From: Lachnospiraceae bacterium
GTDB lineage: Bacteria > Bacillota > Clostridia > Lachnospirales > Lachnospiraceae
NCBI GenBank assembly: GCA_910575155.1
Contig: CAJTDX010000013.1
Coordinates: forward strand, 1-64,000
Direction: 5' to 3'
DNA length: 64,000 bases
How positions within the stretch are numbered: the first letter of the stretch is position 1; every line of letters begins with the position of its first letter. The translations under genes were made by a program, and so were the position numbers. The notes under the pieces were generated by a model. The model was not told the DNA's origin and ran no database searches. It worked only from the letters and a program-made list of their open reading frames with translations. Below are positions 27,498 through 36,795 of the stretch, piece by piece.

Positions 27498-27761
27498 ATG
27501 GTTAGTCAGAAAGTAATAATCAAAAATCCTACTGGCCTGCATTTGCGTCCGGCAGGGATTTTATGTAAAGAAGCAGTAAAGTATAAGGCGCTGATTACCT
27601 TTAATTTTAAAGGCGGGACAGCGAACGCCAAAAGCGTTTTAAGCGTTTTGGGCGCCTGTATCAAGTCCGGGGATTCCATTGAATTTGTATGTGAGGGCGA
27701 TGATGAACAAGAAGCGCTGCAGGCAGTGGTGTCGGCAGTAGAAAGCGGTTTGGGAGAATAA
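27498..27761 (+). CDS. ptsH: HPr, phosphocarrier of the sugar PTS
   Basis: 87 residues. Both regulatory sites are at the standard positions: His15 in GLHLRPAG (phosphorylated by enzyme I) and Ser46 in AKSVLSVL (HPr kinase site). GGAGG lies before the ATG. It should carry phosphate from enzyme I to sugar permeases and help CcpA. The rest of the PTS is not in the window, and a species may carry more than one HPr, so this could be a secondary copy. It stands alone between glmM and the polysaccharide cluster. Confidence 0.88.
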   Translation: MVSQKVIIKNPTGLHLRPAGILCKEAVKYKALITFNFKGGTANAKSVLSVLGACIKSGDSIEFVCEGDDEQEALQAVVSAVESGLGE

Positions 27762-27808
27762 TAAAATATCCTGCAGTAAAGCCGGATAGGAAGGAGCAAG
27801 ATCGCAGT

Positions 27809-28684
27809 ATGAAGAAAATTCTGATTACAGGAGCGAACGGGCAGCTTGGACGCGCCCTGGATATGGAATATAAGGAAGAGGATGTGCAGTTTATCCGCAC
27901 AGATGTGGCGGAAAGCGAAGGGATAACGGCTCTGGACATTACACGTATCGAGGATGTCCTGTCTCTGGTTTCGTTAAAACAGCCGGATGTGATCATTAAT
28001 TGCGCGGCGCATACCAATGTGGATAAATGTGAGACTCAGGAGGATCTGGCATACAAGATCAATGCGATCGGCGCAAGGAATTTAAGTATCGCCGCACAAA
28101 AGGCGGATGCAAAGCTTATTCAGGTCAGTACCGACTACGTTTTTTCCGGGGACGCCAGCGAGCCTATTACGGAATTTGATACGCCTGGTCCTGTGAGCGC
28201 ATACGGCAGGACAAAATATGCGGGAGAAGAATTTGTGAAGGAATTTTCGAACAGACATTTTATTCTGCGCACAGCATGGCTGTACGGGGACGGTCATAAT
28301 TTTGTAAAAACCATGCTGAAGCTGGCCGAGACGCACGATACCCTCAGCGTGGTAAAAGACCAGCTGGGATCTCCTACTTCTGCCACTGAGCTGGCGCGGC
28401 TGATTCATTATTTAGAGCCTACGGAAAATTACGGCACTTATCACGCTACCTGTGAAGGAATGTGCAGTTGGGCAGAGTTTGCGGATGCAATATTTGCAAG
28501 AGCAAAAAAGGATGTCAAAGTTACCCATGTAACCACGCAAGAGTACAGGAGCATGAATCCGCAGTCCGCGAAACGTCCGGCATATTCCGTGCTGGATAAT
28601 TATATGCTGCGTCTGACCGGAGATTACCGCATGAGTTCCTGGCAGGCAGCTTTAGACGAATATATGGAAACACTGTTGGGATAA
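27809..28684 (+). CDS. rfbD: dTDP-4-dehydrorhamnose reductase
   Basis: 291 residues of the extended short-chain dehydrogenase fold: nucleotide loop ITGANGQLGRALD and the catalytic Tyr-x-x-x-Lys in SAYGRTKYAGEEF, with STDYVFSGD and LRTAWLYG typical of RmlD. It makes dTDP-L-rhamnose by reducing the 4-keto sugar with NAD(P)H, the last step of the pathway. GAAGGAG lies before the ATG, at slightly long spacing. The other three rhamnose genes are at 35.7, 47.6 and 48.5 kb. It begins the surface-polysaccharide region. Confidence 0.95.
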   Translation: MKKILITGANGQLGRALDMEYKEEDVQFIRTDVAESEGITALDITRIEDVLSLVSLKQPDVIINCAAHTNVDKCETQEDLAYKINAIGARNLSIAAQKADAKLIQVSTDYVFSGDASEPITEFDTPGPVSAYGRTKYAGEEFVKEFSNRHFILRTAWLYGDGHNFVKTMLKLAETHDTLSVVKDQLGSPTSATELARLIHYLEPTENYGTYHATCEGMCSWAEFADAIFARAKKDVKVTHVTTQEYRSMNPQSAKRPAYSVLDNYMLRLTGDYRMSSWQAALDEYMETLLG

Positions 28685-28698
28685 TAACGGGGAAGCAG

Positions 28699-29691
28699 AT
28701 GGAACGTATAGAAATATCGGTAGTTATTCCGGTCTATAATTCAGAAAAGTTCATTGTCAAATGCCTGGATTCTCTTGAGAGACAAAGCATGAAGGAAATA
28801 GAAGTTATTCTTATCAATGATGGAAGTACGGACCGTACAGAAGAATTGATTATGCAGTACCAGCAAGAGCATAGCCTGTATATTCGTCTTTTTACAAGAA
28901 AAAATGCCGGACAGGCTGCCGCGCGTAATTTTGGCATTCTTCAGGCGGCGGGCAAATATATCGCTTTTATGGACAGCGATGATTATGTGGAAGAAGATTA
29001 TCTGCAGCAATTGTATCAGACGGCGCAGAACTGTCAGTCAGAGGTTGTAACCTGCGGTTATCGGAGCGTCAGGCCGGACGGGACGGTTTTACAGACTGTT
29101 TCAGTATCCTCTTTTGCAGATATTGCAGATTATGGACGTCCGGGCATGTTTGTGGTTTGGGCAAAATTGTTTTTAAGAGAGTTTCTTTTGAGGAATCAAT
29201 TCCGCTTTCCGGAGGGAGGGATGATCTACGAAGACGTCCCGTTTTCTCTGGAAACGAAATTCAAAGGGAAAAATGTAAAGGCGATTGCCTATATTGGCTA
29301 CAATTATGTGCAGCACAGCCTCAGCACTATGGCGTCTTCCAAAGTGACATGCAGCCGTTTTCCCTTTGATAAAATGGATGAGGTAATCCGCAGCACCCGG
29401 CCCGCTGATCCGGAAGCAAAGAACAGATTTGAATTTGAAATATTGCATTTTTTTGCAGGTTTTCTGTTTTTTTTCTGCAGAAAGGCCAGCAGAGAAGATA
29501 TCAGACGGTTGTCTTCCTTTGCAGTAAAGGAGATTCGCACATACTTTCCGCAATATAAGAAGAATCCTTACCTGGGTTTGATAAAAGAAAAAGAATTGCC
29601 CCTGGTGCATCGGATTGCCATATGGATTTTTGTACAGACTGTCCGGCTGCGTATGCTGAACAGTTTTGCTTTTGCGGTTACGAGGTTGTAA
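28699..29691 (+). CDS. Family 2 glycosyltransferase
   Basis: 330 residues. GT-A fold: SVVIPVYNSEKFIVKCLDSL, the DGSTD box and DSDD as the metal/sugar-nucleotide site, with a basic amphipathic C-terminus. GGGGAAG before ATG 28699. Likely adds a sugar to a lipid-linked polymer intermediate on the cytoplasmic side of the membrane. Donor and acceptor unknown. It is four bases from the flippase gene. Confidence 0.9.
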   Translation: MERIEISVVIPVYNSEKFIVKCLDSLERQSMKEIEVILINDGSTDRTEELIMQYQQEHSLYIRLFTRKNAGQAAARNFGILQAAGKYIAFMDSDDYVEEDYLQQLYQTAQNCQSEVVTCGYRSVRPDGTVLQTVSVSSFADIADYGRPGMFVVWAKLFLREFLLRNQFRFPEGGMIYEDVPFSLETKFKGKNVKAIAYIGYNYVQHSLSTMASSKVTCSRFPFDKMDEVIRSTRPADPEAKNRFEFEILHFFAGFLFFFCRKASREDIRRLSSFAVKEIRTYFPQYKKNPYLGLIKEKELPLVHRIAIWIFVQTVRLRMLNSFAFAVTRL

Positions 29692-29694
29692 GTT

Positions 29695-30966
29695 ATGGGA
29701 CAGTCAGGCAGCATGAAGAAAAACGTAATATGGAACACCTGCGGCAGCATTTTCTACAGTGTCTGCCAATGGCTGCTCACTTCTATTATCATCCGCACAG
29801 CCTCCTATGAGGCAGGCGGCATACTGTCTCTGGCAATGACTGCCAGCAGCAGCTTTTCTGCGATCTCCCTGTTCAGTATGCGTAATTACCAGGTTTCAGA
29901 CATCAAAGGCGAGTACAGCGTCAATGAGTATGTTGGGAGCAGGGTGATTACCTGCGCCGCAGCTTTTGTCTGCTGCGCCGCAGCCGCGGTTTACAACAGC
30001 TCCGTAGAACAGATGCTCTGTATCGACGCTTTTATGCTGGTGCGGGTAGCAGAAGCATGGGTGGATGTTATGCACGGCGTGGACCAGAAGTATGAACGGT
30101 ACGACTATATCGGCAAGTCTTACATTCTGCGGGGAATGATTACGCTGATTATATTTTGCGCAGGACTGTTCTTCACAGGGAATCTGACGCTTACTTTATG
30201 TGTGATGGCTTTGGGGAACCTGGCAGCGGCTGTATGTTACGACACAAGAATGACAGGCGCGCTGGAACAGATTACCCCGGTGTTTCAGAAGCGGGTGCTG
30301 CAGCTGTTGAAAACCTGTATTCCGATCGTTGTATTTACATTTTTGCTGAGCCTGGAGAATCTCATACCTAAAAAAATACTGGAGCAGCAGTACGGACAGG
30401 CGGATTTGGGAATTTATTCTGCCATGGCGAATCTGGCTGTTGTCGTGCAGGTATTTTCTTCCGTCGTGTTTAATCCGTTTCTTCCCCGGTTTACTCAACT
30501 TTATTACAGCGGCGATCTGGATGGTTTCAGGAAGGCGCTGCATAAATTGTATCTGATACTTGCGGGGATGTGCGCGGTGGTGAATGCCGGAGTTTTTATA
30601 TTCGGCAAATTGGGGCTTAAAATCCTGTACGGGGAAGATATTTTGCAGTATTATGATTTGTTTTTACCTATAATATGGTGTACAATCTTTACAGCGCTGA
30701 TATGGATTATTTCAGCAATATTAATTGCATTGCGTAAGATCAGGCTATTGGTAGCAGGAATGATCGTGGATTTTGCGCTTTGCCTGTTACTGGCGGAACC
30801 GTTGATAGAACGTTATAACAAGAACGGCGTAAGTATCGTGCAGATAGCAGTCATGGGGATTTACATATTATTTATGATAGTAGTGTGTGAAATATCCATC
30901 AACAAATCTAACATAAAAAGGCAAGTGGCAAAGGATGAAAAAATTAATAATAATACCGGCGTATAA
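29695..30966 (+). CDS. Polysaccharide flippase (Wzx/MATE-like superfamily)
   Basis: 423 residues with about a dozen hydrophobic helices and the MOP-superfamily pattern: an N-terminal helix pair, QVSDIKGEYSVNEYVGSRV between helices, and a second half beginning near LLKTCIPIVVFTFLLSLENLIPKKIL. Shorter than many Wzx (usually 400-500 residues) but complete. Probable role: flipping an undecaprenyl-linked oligosaccharide to the outer face. No ribosome site is obvious, but the preceding stop is only three bases upstream. It overlaps the next gene by 32 bases. Confidence 0.82.
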   Translation: MGQSGSMKKNVIWNTCGSIFYSVCQWLLTSIIIRTASYEAGGILSLAMTASSSFSAISLFSMRNYQVSDIKGEYSVNEYVGSRVITCAAAFVCCAAAAVYNSSVEQMLCIDAFMLVRVAEAWVDVMHGVDQKYERYDYIGKSYILRGMITLIIFCAGLFFTGNLTLTLCVMALGNLAAAVCYDTRMTGALEQITPVFQKRVLQLLKTCIPIVVFTFLLSLENLIPKKILEQQYGQADLGIYSAMANLAVVVQVFSSVVFNPFLPRFTQLYYSGDLDGFRKALHKLYLILAGMCAVVNAGVFIFGKLGLKILYGEDILQYYDLFLPIIWCTIFTALIWIISAILIALRKIRLLVAGMIVDFALCLLLAEPLIERYNKNGVSIVQIAVMGIYILFMIVVCEISINKSNIKRQVAKDEKINNNTGV

Positions 30967-31630
30967 TGAGAGCGAATGCATTGAGCGGACGATAAAGGAT
31001 ATTGAGAAACATGCGCAGGGATTTGATTATCTCATTGTAAACGACTGTTCTACAGATCAGACCAGAGAAATATGTGAAAAAAACGGTTTTAACCTTATCA
31101 ATCTTCCTATTAATCTGGGAATCGGCGGGGCTGTTCAGACCGGATATCAGTATGCATGGGAAAACGGCTACGATGTGGCGGTACAGATTGACGGGGATGG
31201 ACAGCATGACGCTTCCTTTCTTCAGCGGATGTCGGAAACTATGGGCGAAGAAGGGGCGGATATGCTGATTGGTTCCCGGTTTATTGAAAAAGAAGGTTTC
31301 CAGTCTTCCTTTCTCAGACGGGTTGGCATTATCTATTTTACGGGACTGATTAAATTAATGACGGGGGCGACCATTACAGACCCTACTTCAGGTCTGCGCA
31401 TGATAAACCGCAGTGTAATTGAAATTTTTGCAAAAGACTATCCCAAAGATTATCCGGAACCGGAGAGCGTGGTGGCTGTTCTGAGAAATAAAAAGCAGGT
31501 GAAGGAAATTCCGGTGGTCATGCGCGAGCGCCAGGGAGGCAGCTCTTCCATTGGCAGCATCCGTTCGATTTATTATATGATAAAGGTAACACTGGCGATT
31601 TTGGTAGAAAGTTTGCGGAGATATAAATAA
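30935..31630 (+). CDS. Family 2 glycosyltransferase (dolichyl-phosphate-sugar synthase type)
   Basis: 231 residues. N-terminal IIIPAYNESECIERTIKDI, NDCSTD, NLGIGGAVQTGYQYA and QIDGDGQHD are the signature of DPM1-like polyprenyl-phosphate glycosyltransferases, with GSRF and DPTSGLRMINR further on. The product is usually an undecaprenyl-phosphate sugar used by GT-C enzymes outside the membrane. No transmembrane helices of its own. The DUF2304 gene follows within ten bases and may be its membrane partner. Confidence 0.88.
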   Translation: MKKLIIIPAYNESECIERTIKDIEKHAQGFDYLIVNDCSTDQTREICEKNGFNLINLPINLGIGGAVQTGYQYAWENGYDVAVQIDGDGQHDASFLQRMSETMGEEGADMLIGSRFIEKEGFQSSFLRRVGIIYFTGLIKLMTGATITDPTSGLRMINRSVIEIFAKDYPKDYPEPESVVAVLRNKKQVKEIPVVMRERQGGSSSIGSIRSIYYMIKVTLAILVESLRRYK

Positions 31631-31639
31631 GGAGCAGAT

Positions 31640-31984
31640 ATGAGTATAAGATTGCAGGTTATATTACTGGTTTTACTGATTTTTATATTAATAGGAATGG
31701 TAACTCAGATTAAACGTAAAAAACTGGATTTGAAATATACATTATCCTGGTTTGCATTGATTATAGCGTTAATTGTGTTAACGTGTTTTCCGAAACTTCT
31801 TATTGTTATCGCAGATTTTCTGGGCATTACAACACCTATCAATATGATATTTTTCTGTGGATTCTGCTTTTCCCTTATAATTATATATACACTGACGGTT
31901 GCGATCTCTAAGATGTCAGACAATATCCGCAGCCTTACACAGAAAATTGCACTTCTGGAAAAAGGAGAAACGGATCATGAATGA
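31640..31984 (+). CDS. DUF2304 membrane protein
   Basis: 114 residues with three hydrophobic helices: LQVILLVLLIFILIGMVTQI, the segment after YTLSWFALIIALIVLTCFP, and INMIFFCGFCFSLIIIYTLT, then a short charged coiled coil. This matches the DUF2304 family, regularly found beside a DPM1-type glycosyltransferase as here. Inferred role: anchoring or helping that enzyme. AAGGAG ribosome site; overlaps the next gene by eight bases. Confidence 0.8.
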   Translation: MSIRLQVILLVLLIFILIGMVTQIKRKKLDLKYTLSWFALIIALIVLTCFPKLLIVIADFLGITTPINMIFFCGFCFSLIIIYTLTVAISKMSDNIRSLTQKIALLEKGETDHE

Positions 31985-32804
31985 CAGACAAATAAAGAGG
32001 AAAAACGGCCGCTATACAGAACGTGACCATACGTTTGTAATCTGTGCTTATAAAGAAAGCCCTTACCTTGAAGAAACGATATTATCGCTGAAAAAACAGA
32101 CCGTGCCGGTGCAGATTATGATGTCCACCGCCACTCCCAATGAATTTCTTGAAAATATGTGCAGAAAATATGAGATCCCTTTGTATGTGAATCAGGGAGA
32201 AAAAGGTCTGGCGGCAGATTGGAACTACGGCTATCGGCAGGCGCAGACCAGACTGATTACCATAGCGCATCAGGACGATTTTTATGAGCCGGAATACGTA
32301 GAACAAATTATTCAACATGCGAATCTGAGGCAGGACGCAATAATCATTTATTCAGATTATTATGAATTTCGGATTGATGAGAAGGTCACAGGCAACAGGC
32401 TGCTGAAGATTAAGCGTCTTATGAATGTGCCAATGACGAAGAAAGTCTTTTATGGAAACCGTTTTCTCAGGCGTCTTATGCTGTCTATGGGAGATCCCAT
32501 CTGCTGTCCCGCCGTTACTTACGTGAGAGAGAAAGTGGGAGAACGGCCATTTGACACGACTTATCAGAATAGCTGTGATTATAAGGCAATGGTGGAACTG
32601 GCGGAGAAGAAAGGGGCTTTTATCTGTATTCCCAGACAGCTTGTAGCGCATAGAATACATCCGGGTTCCACCACGACCTTCAATTTAAGTGAAAATATCC
32701 GGCAAAAAGAGGATCTTGAAATTTTCTGCAGATTCTGGCCGCGGCCTATTGCAAAGCTCATCAACAAAGTTTATGCTACAAGTGAGAGAAGCAACGAATT
32801 GTAA
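31977..32804 (+). CDS. Family 2 glycosyltransferase
   Basis: 275 residues. ATG 31977 is chosen because AAAGGAG is nine bases upstream; the open frame extends further left but without support. FVICAYKESPYLEETILSLK starts the GT-A fold, and H-Q-D-D takes the place of the common D-x-D metal site. A late CDYKAMVELAE plus VAHRIHPGSTT segment resembles rhamnosyl/galactosyl transferases. Donor unknown. Confidence 0.87.
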   Translation: MNDRQIKRKNGRYTERDHTFVICAYKESPYLEETILSLKKQTVPVQIMMSTATPNEFLENMCRKYEIPLYVNQGEKGLAADWNYGYRQAQTRLITIAHQDDFYEPEYVEQIIQHANLRQDAIIIYSDYYEFRIDEKVTGNRLLKIKRLMNVPMTKKVFYGNRFLRRLMLSMGDPICCPAVTYVREKVGERPFDTTYQNSCDYKAMVELAEKKGAFICIPRQLVAHRIHPGSTTTFNLSENIRQKEDLEIFCRFWPRPIAKLINKVYATSERSNEL

Positions 32805-32820
32805 AACAGGAGAGAAGGGC

Positions 32821-33843
32821 ATGACGCTTAAAGAAACATCGACAGACCGTAATAATAATCTGGATTTCATTCGTTTTCTGGCTGCGCTGCTGGTGATTTT
32901 ATGCCATGCATATCCGATCAGCAGAGGACAGGAATACACGGATCTTTTGGGCAGGCTTACCAATGGGCAGATGCATTTTGGAAATCTTGCCGTCTGTATT
33001 TTCTTTTTGTACGGCGGATTTCTGATTGCCAAAAGTGCAGAGCGGCTTAAAACAGCGGGCGCATACTTTAAAGCGCGGGTTTTAAGGGTGTTTCCCTGTC
33101 TGATTGCAGTTACCTTCATTCTTACCTTTTTGGCGGGGCCGTGCCTGACAACCCTTTCCGCGGGAACTTATTTTTCACAGAAGGGCGCCTACCAATATCT
33201 GTTAAATTCTGTTATGATATTGACGCATAATCTGCCGGGAGTATTTGAGGGAAATATTTATGGGCAGACAGTCAATGGACCTTTATGGACGCTTCCGGTT
33301 GAATTTCTATGTTATATTATGTGCTTTCTGGTATGGAAAACAGGTTTTTTAAATGAAAAACGGATGAAATGGACGATTCCGTTCTTTGCGGCAGGTTATA
33401 TTGGCTTAAAGATCATTTTGGGAACAAATGTTTTGCTTGCTTCCGCCCTGCGCCCGGTCGGTCTGTTTTATGCAGGTATGCTCTATTATGTATACCGCGG
33501 TAAAATAAAACTGAGCCGGGAAGCAGCGCTCTTATGTTCTGCGGCGCTGGTATTTTTTACATGGAGGGGTTTTCTGGATGTTGTGGTTTTTATATTTCTG
33601 CCCTATGTACTTTTGTATCTTGGGTATGGCACCAGACATAAATTGAGCAATTTTGCAAAACATGGCGAGGTGTCTTACGGCGTATATCTGTGCGGATGGC
33701 CCATTCAGCAGACGATTTGTATGCTCTTTGGCGGCCAGATGATTCCGGTTGTTAATTTTCTGCTGACGCTGCCTTTTGCTATTTGCGGAGGATATCTGCT
33801 GCACAGGTTTGTGGAACAACCGGCGGCGCGCATCCACAAATGA
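32821..33843 (+). CDS. Acyltransferase family 3 membrane protein (O-acetyltransferase)
   Basis: 340 residues from ATG 32821; GGAGAGAAGGG just upstream supports that start over an earlier in-frame ATG. About ten hydrophobic helices with N-L-D-F-I-R-F-L-A-A-L-L-V and H-A-Y-P, and later GPLWTLPVEF, which is the Acyl_transf_3 hallmark. It should move acetyl or another acyl group from the cytoplasm to a surface glycan. The catalytic His is the one in LCHAYP. Confidence 0.9.
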   Translation: MTLKETSTDRNNNLDFIRFLAALLVILCHAYPISRGQEYTDLLGRLTNGQMHFGNLAVCIFFLYGGFLIAKSAERLKTAGAYFKARVLRVFPCLIAVTFILTFLAGPCLTTLSAGTYFSQKGAYQYLLNSVMILTHNLPGVFEGNIYGQTVNGPLWTLPVEFLCYIMCFLVWKTGFLNEKRMKWTIPFFAAGYIGLKIILGTNVLLASALRPVGLFYAGMLYYVYRGKIKLSREAALLCSAALVFFTWRGFLDVVVFIFLPYVLLYLGYGTRHKLSNFAKHGEVSYGVYLCGWPIQQTICMLFGGQMIPVVNFLLTLPFAICGGYLLHRFVEQPAARIHK

Positions 33844-33851
33844 TAAAACGC

Positions 33852-33871
33852 TTCCTGCTGACGTGCAGGAA
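33852..33871 (+). other. Short hairpin between the acyltransferase and the next gene
   Basis: TTCCTGC (33852-33858) and GCAGGAA (33865-33871) form a seven-pair stem with a six-base loop. No T-run follows, so this looks like a processing or attenuating structure at most. Confidence 0.35.
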
Positions 33872-33895
33872 CGGAATGTACAGGAGGATTAAACA

Positions 33896-35686
33896 ATGAG
33901 TGGTTCTATCATAGCTTCGCTTCTATATGTTACAGGTTTTTTATTATGCTATGCCGCGATTTTCCTGTTTCCCAAGAGTGATAAAAAGTTAGACGGCGTC
34001 ATGTGGCTGCTGTTGTCCTTACTGACCGAAATGTGCTGGGGCGGTCTGGCGGCGGGCATAATCAATATCATACATATTCCAATTAATATTTACAGTATGG
34101 GAATTGTTTACGTATTGTCTGCCGTACTGCTGGGCGTTAAAATCCGCCGGGAGAAAAAGATACAGAAATACCGGTGGTCCTGGCTGGATGTGTTGTTTTC
34201 TCTGGCAGTGTTTTTGGCGGTTGCGTTTATGGTTCTGAAAAAGGCCGGACCGGATATGGAGCTTATTTTTATCAACAGCGACGCAGCGGTCCACCTCAAG
34301 AATGCGGTGTCCCTTGTATTGGGGCAGAAGCTTCCGGTCATGTATTTTGCGCCGTTCCAGCTTGGCATGATCTTGGAAGTAACGATGCCTGTTCTGCCAA
34401 TCTATGAATTTTATAAGGTTTTTATTATAGTAGACGCAGCTTTTTTTGCGCTGGAAATTATATTCTTTTTCCAGTTCTGCCGCGCATATATGCAAAGCTG
34501 GCGTATGAAAGCCCTTGGTATAGCGATGTGCGTCCTCTATGCTGCCGGCTATCCTCTGCTGAGTTATCTGTTCAGTTTTTATTATTGGGCGATTGGCGTT
34601 ATGCTGACCGGATTTGCGGCTCTGCTGCTGCGGATGTACAGAAGCCGGGAGATGAAACGGCAGTATCTTGTGTTTCTTCTGATGCTTTGCTGCAACGGGG
34701 TTGTCATGTGCTATATGCTGATTGCGCCTATGGCGTTTATTGCGGTGTTTCTTGGGCTTGCAGCAATTGTAAAGGATGAAGGAAAACTGTTGACAAAGAA
34801 CAATGTGTTTCTGGGCCTTAAGGTATTTCTGCTCCCTACGCTGCTGGCGGTTTATTACTGCTATTTTGAATTTTTAAGCAAAGAAGGCATGTCAGCTACG
34901 GACGTGATATCCATTGACGGGGGAATCTACCGGGAACTATATGTGAATTTCCTGCTCCTGATACCAATTGTTGCATATATGGTGGTTCGTGCCGTACACA
35001 GGAAGAAAGCAGATGAAAACATGATTTTTTTCGGAACAATCTGTATCTTTGTGCTGGTATTGTTTATCTTTGCAGGACTGAAAAAAGTTTCCGGATATTA
35101 TTTTTATAAATTCTATTACCCGCTGTGGTTTTTTGTCTTTGTGCTGGCAGTACAGGGCATAGCAAAATTGCTGGAGGAGCAGTGGGAAATGCTGGCAGGA
35201 TACGGCGTCATGGTAGCATTTTTATTTGTGATGCATTATGGAAAGCTGGAACAGCTCGTAGTTCTCAGTAAGACAGGATTCCAGGAAGAGTACAGGGCGG
35301 AGCAATTTTTTTCGCTCTATGATTATAACATTTCCTATCTGAAACTGACGGGCAGCACCTTTCCCGATGATTATATGGACGTCTGCCGTTATGTAGTGGA
35401 TGAATTGGGCGGGAAAGAAGAGATTCCTCTGATCGCTTTGCTTGACAATTATGAAAAATGTTTTTGGTATGAGGCGATAACCGGAAATGACTGTTCTGAA
35501 TATTATGGATGGAAGCATAATTTTGAGCAGGTACGGAAAAAATTAGATAATCGGGAGACAGATTTTTTTGCAGTGTTTAAAGACTCGGAAGTATATGAGC
35601 AAAATGAAGCTTATTTTAACGGGTTTGAAGCAGTTTATCAAAATGAAACGGGAGTTGTTTACCGTACGAAGAAATCAGTGGATTAA
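33896..35686 (+). CDS. Large polytopic membrane protein, probable GT-C-type surface-glycan enzyme
   Basis: 596 residues with about a dozen hydrophobic helices and a soluble C-terminus from about residue 480. GPDMELIFINSDAAVHLKNAV after the third or fourth helix has the acidic-residue layout of the first external loop of GT-C glycosyltransferases. I cannot name the family. CAGGAGG precedes the ATG. It may use an undecaprenyl-phosphate sugar from the DPM1-like enzyme at 30935. Similar in size and plan to the split pair at 45656-47524. Confidence 0.6.
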   Translation: MSGSIIASLLYVTGFLLCYAAIFLFPKSDKKLDGVMWLLLSLLTEMCWGGLAAGIINIIHIPINIYSMGIVYVLSAVLLGVKIRREKKIQKYRWSWLDVLFSLAVFLAVAFMVLKKAGPDMELIFINSDAAVHLKNAVSLVLGQKLPVMYFAPFQLGMILEVTMPVLPIYEFYKVFIIVDAAFFALEIIFFFQFCRAYMQSWRMKALGIAMCVLYAAGYPLLSYLFSFYYWAIGVMLTGFAALLLRMYRSREMKRQYLVFLLMLCCNGVVMCYMLIAPMAFIAVFLGLAAIVKDEGKLLTKNNVFLGLKVFLLPTLLAVYYCYFEFLSKEGMSATDVISIDGGIYRELYVNFLLLIPIVAYMVVRAVHRKKADENMIFFGTICIFVLVLFIFAGLKKVSGYYFYKFYYPLWFFVFVLAVQGIAKLLEEQWEMLAGYGVMVAFLFVMHYGKLEQLVVLSKTGFQEEYRAEQFFSLYDYNISYLKLTGSTFPDDYMDVCRYVVDELGGKEEIPLIALLDNYEKCFWYEAITGNDCSEYYGWKHNFEQVRKKLDNRETDFFAVFKDSEVYEQNEAYFNGFEAVYQNETGVVYRTKKSVD

Positions 35687-35700
35687 GGAGGAAGTAAAAA

Positions 35701-36783
35701 ATGAGAACTTATTTAGTAACCGGAGGAGCAGGATTTATCGGTTCCAATTATATTCATTACATGTTCCGCAAATATGGCAATGAGATCAGAATTATCAATG
35801 TGGACAAGCTGACCTATGCAGGGAATCTGGAAAATTTAAAAGAAGTGGAAGGCAGAGATAATTATACTTTTGTCAAAGCAGATATCTGTGATAAGGAAGC
35901 GATCAGTAAAATCTTTACAGAAAATGATATTGACCGGGTGGTGCATTTTGCGGCGGAGAGCCATGTGGACCGAAGCATTAAGAATCCCGAGGTGTTTGTG
36001 CAGACGAATGTGCTGGGAACAGCGGTGGTGTTAAACTGTGCCAGAGCCGCCTGGGAACTGGAAGACGGCAGCTACAGAGAAGGGAAGAGATTTCTGCACG
36101 TGTCTACGGATGAAGTGTACGGTTCATTAGAAGACGAAGGAGCGTATTTTTACGAAACTACTCCGTATGATCCCCATAGCCCTTACTCAGCAAGTAAGGC
36201 AAGTTCTGATTTCATTGTGAAATCTTATATTGATACCTATCATTTTCCGGCCAATATTACCAATTGTTCCAACAACTATGGGCCTTACCAGTTTCCGGAG
36301 AAGCTGATTCCTCTGATGATTAACAACGCCCTTCAGGGAAAGAAGCTCCCGGTCTATGGAGATGGAAAAAATGTCCGTGACTGGCTGTATGTGGACGATC
36401 ATGCCAAAGGCATCGACATGGTACAGGAACAGGGAAAACTGGGCGAAACATACAATATTGGCGGACATAATGAGAAACAGAATATAGAGATTGTCAATAC
36501 CATTATTGAGGTTCTGCAGGAAATGCTGCCGGAGGATGATCCCAGAAGAAAGCTGGTAAGCAAAGACCTGATTACGTATGTGGAAGACCGCAAAGGCCAT
36601 GACAGAAGATACGCGATTGCGCCGGATAAGATCAGGGAGGATCTGGGCTGGGAGCCGGAAACGATGTTCCGCGAAGGAATACGCAAAACCATTACCTGGT
36701 TCTTTGAACATGAGGATTGGATGAAAAATGTCACCAGCGGCGATTATCAGAAATATTATGAGGATATGTACCGGAACAAATAG
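35701..36783 (+). CDS. rfbB: dTDP-glucose 4,6-dehydratase
   Basis: 360 residues. VTGGAGFIGSNYIHYM nucleotide loop, HFAAESHVDRSI, the catalytic Y-x-x-x-K in SPYSASKASSDFI, and STDEVYGSL with the conserved Thr-Asp-Glu. It converts dTDP-glucose to dTDP-4-keto-6-deoxyglucose, the second step toward rhamnose. TAAGGAGG ribosome site. Slightly longer than many RfbB (about 340-355), with the additional residues at the C-terminus. Confidence 0.96.
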   Translation: MRTYLVTGGAGFIGSNYIHYMFRKYGNEIRIINVDKLTYAGNLENLKEVEGRDNYTFVKADICDKEAISKIFTENDIDRVVHFAAESHVDRSIKNPEVFVQTNVLGTAVVLNCARAAWELEDGSYREGKRFLHVSTDEVYGSLEDEGAYFYETTPYDPHSPYSASKASSDFIVKSYIDTYHFPANITNCSNNYGPYQFPEKLIPLMINNALQGKKLPVYGDGKNVRDWLYVDDHAKGIDMVQEQGKLGETYNIGGHNEKQNIEIVNTIIEVLQEMLPEDDPRRKLVSKDLITYVEDRKGHDRRYAIAPDKIREDLGWEPETMFREGIRKTITWFFEHEDWMKNVTSGDYQKYYEDMYRNK

Positions 36784-36795
36784 CGGAGGATGCAG

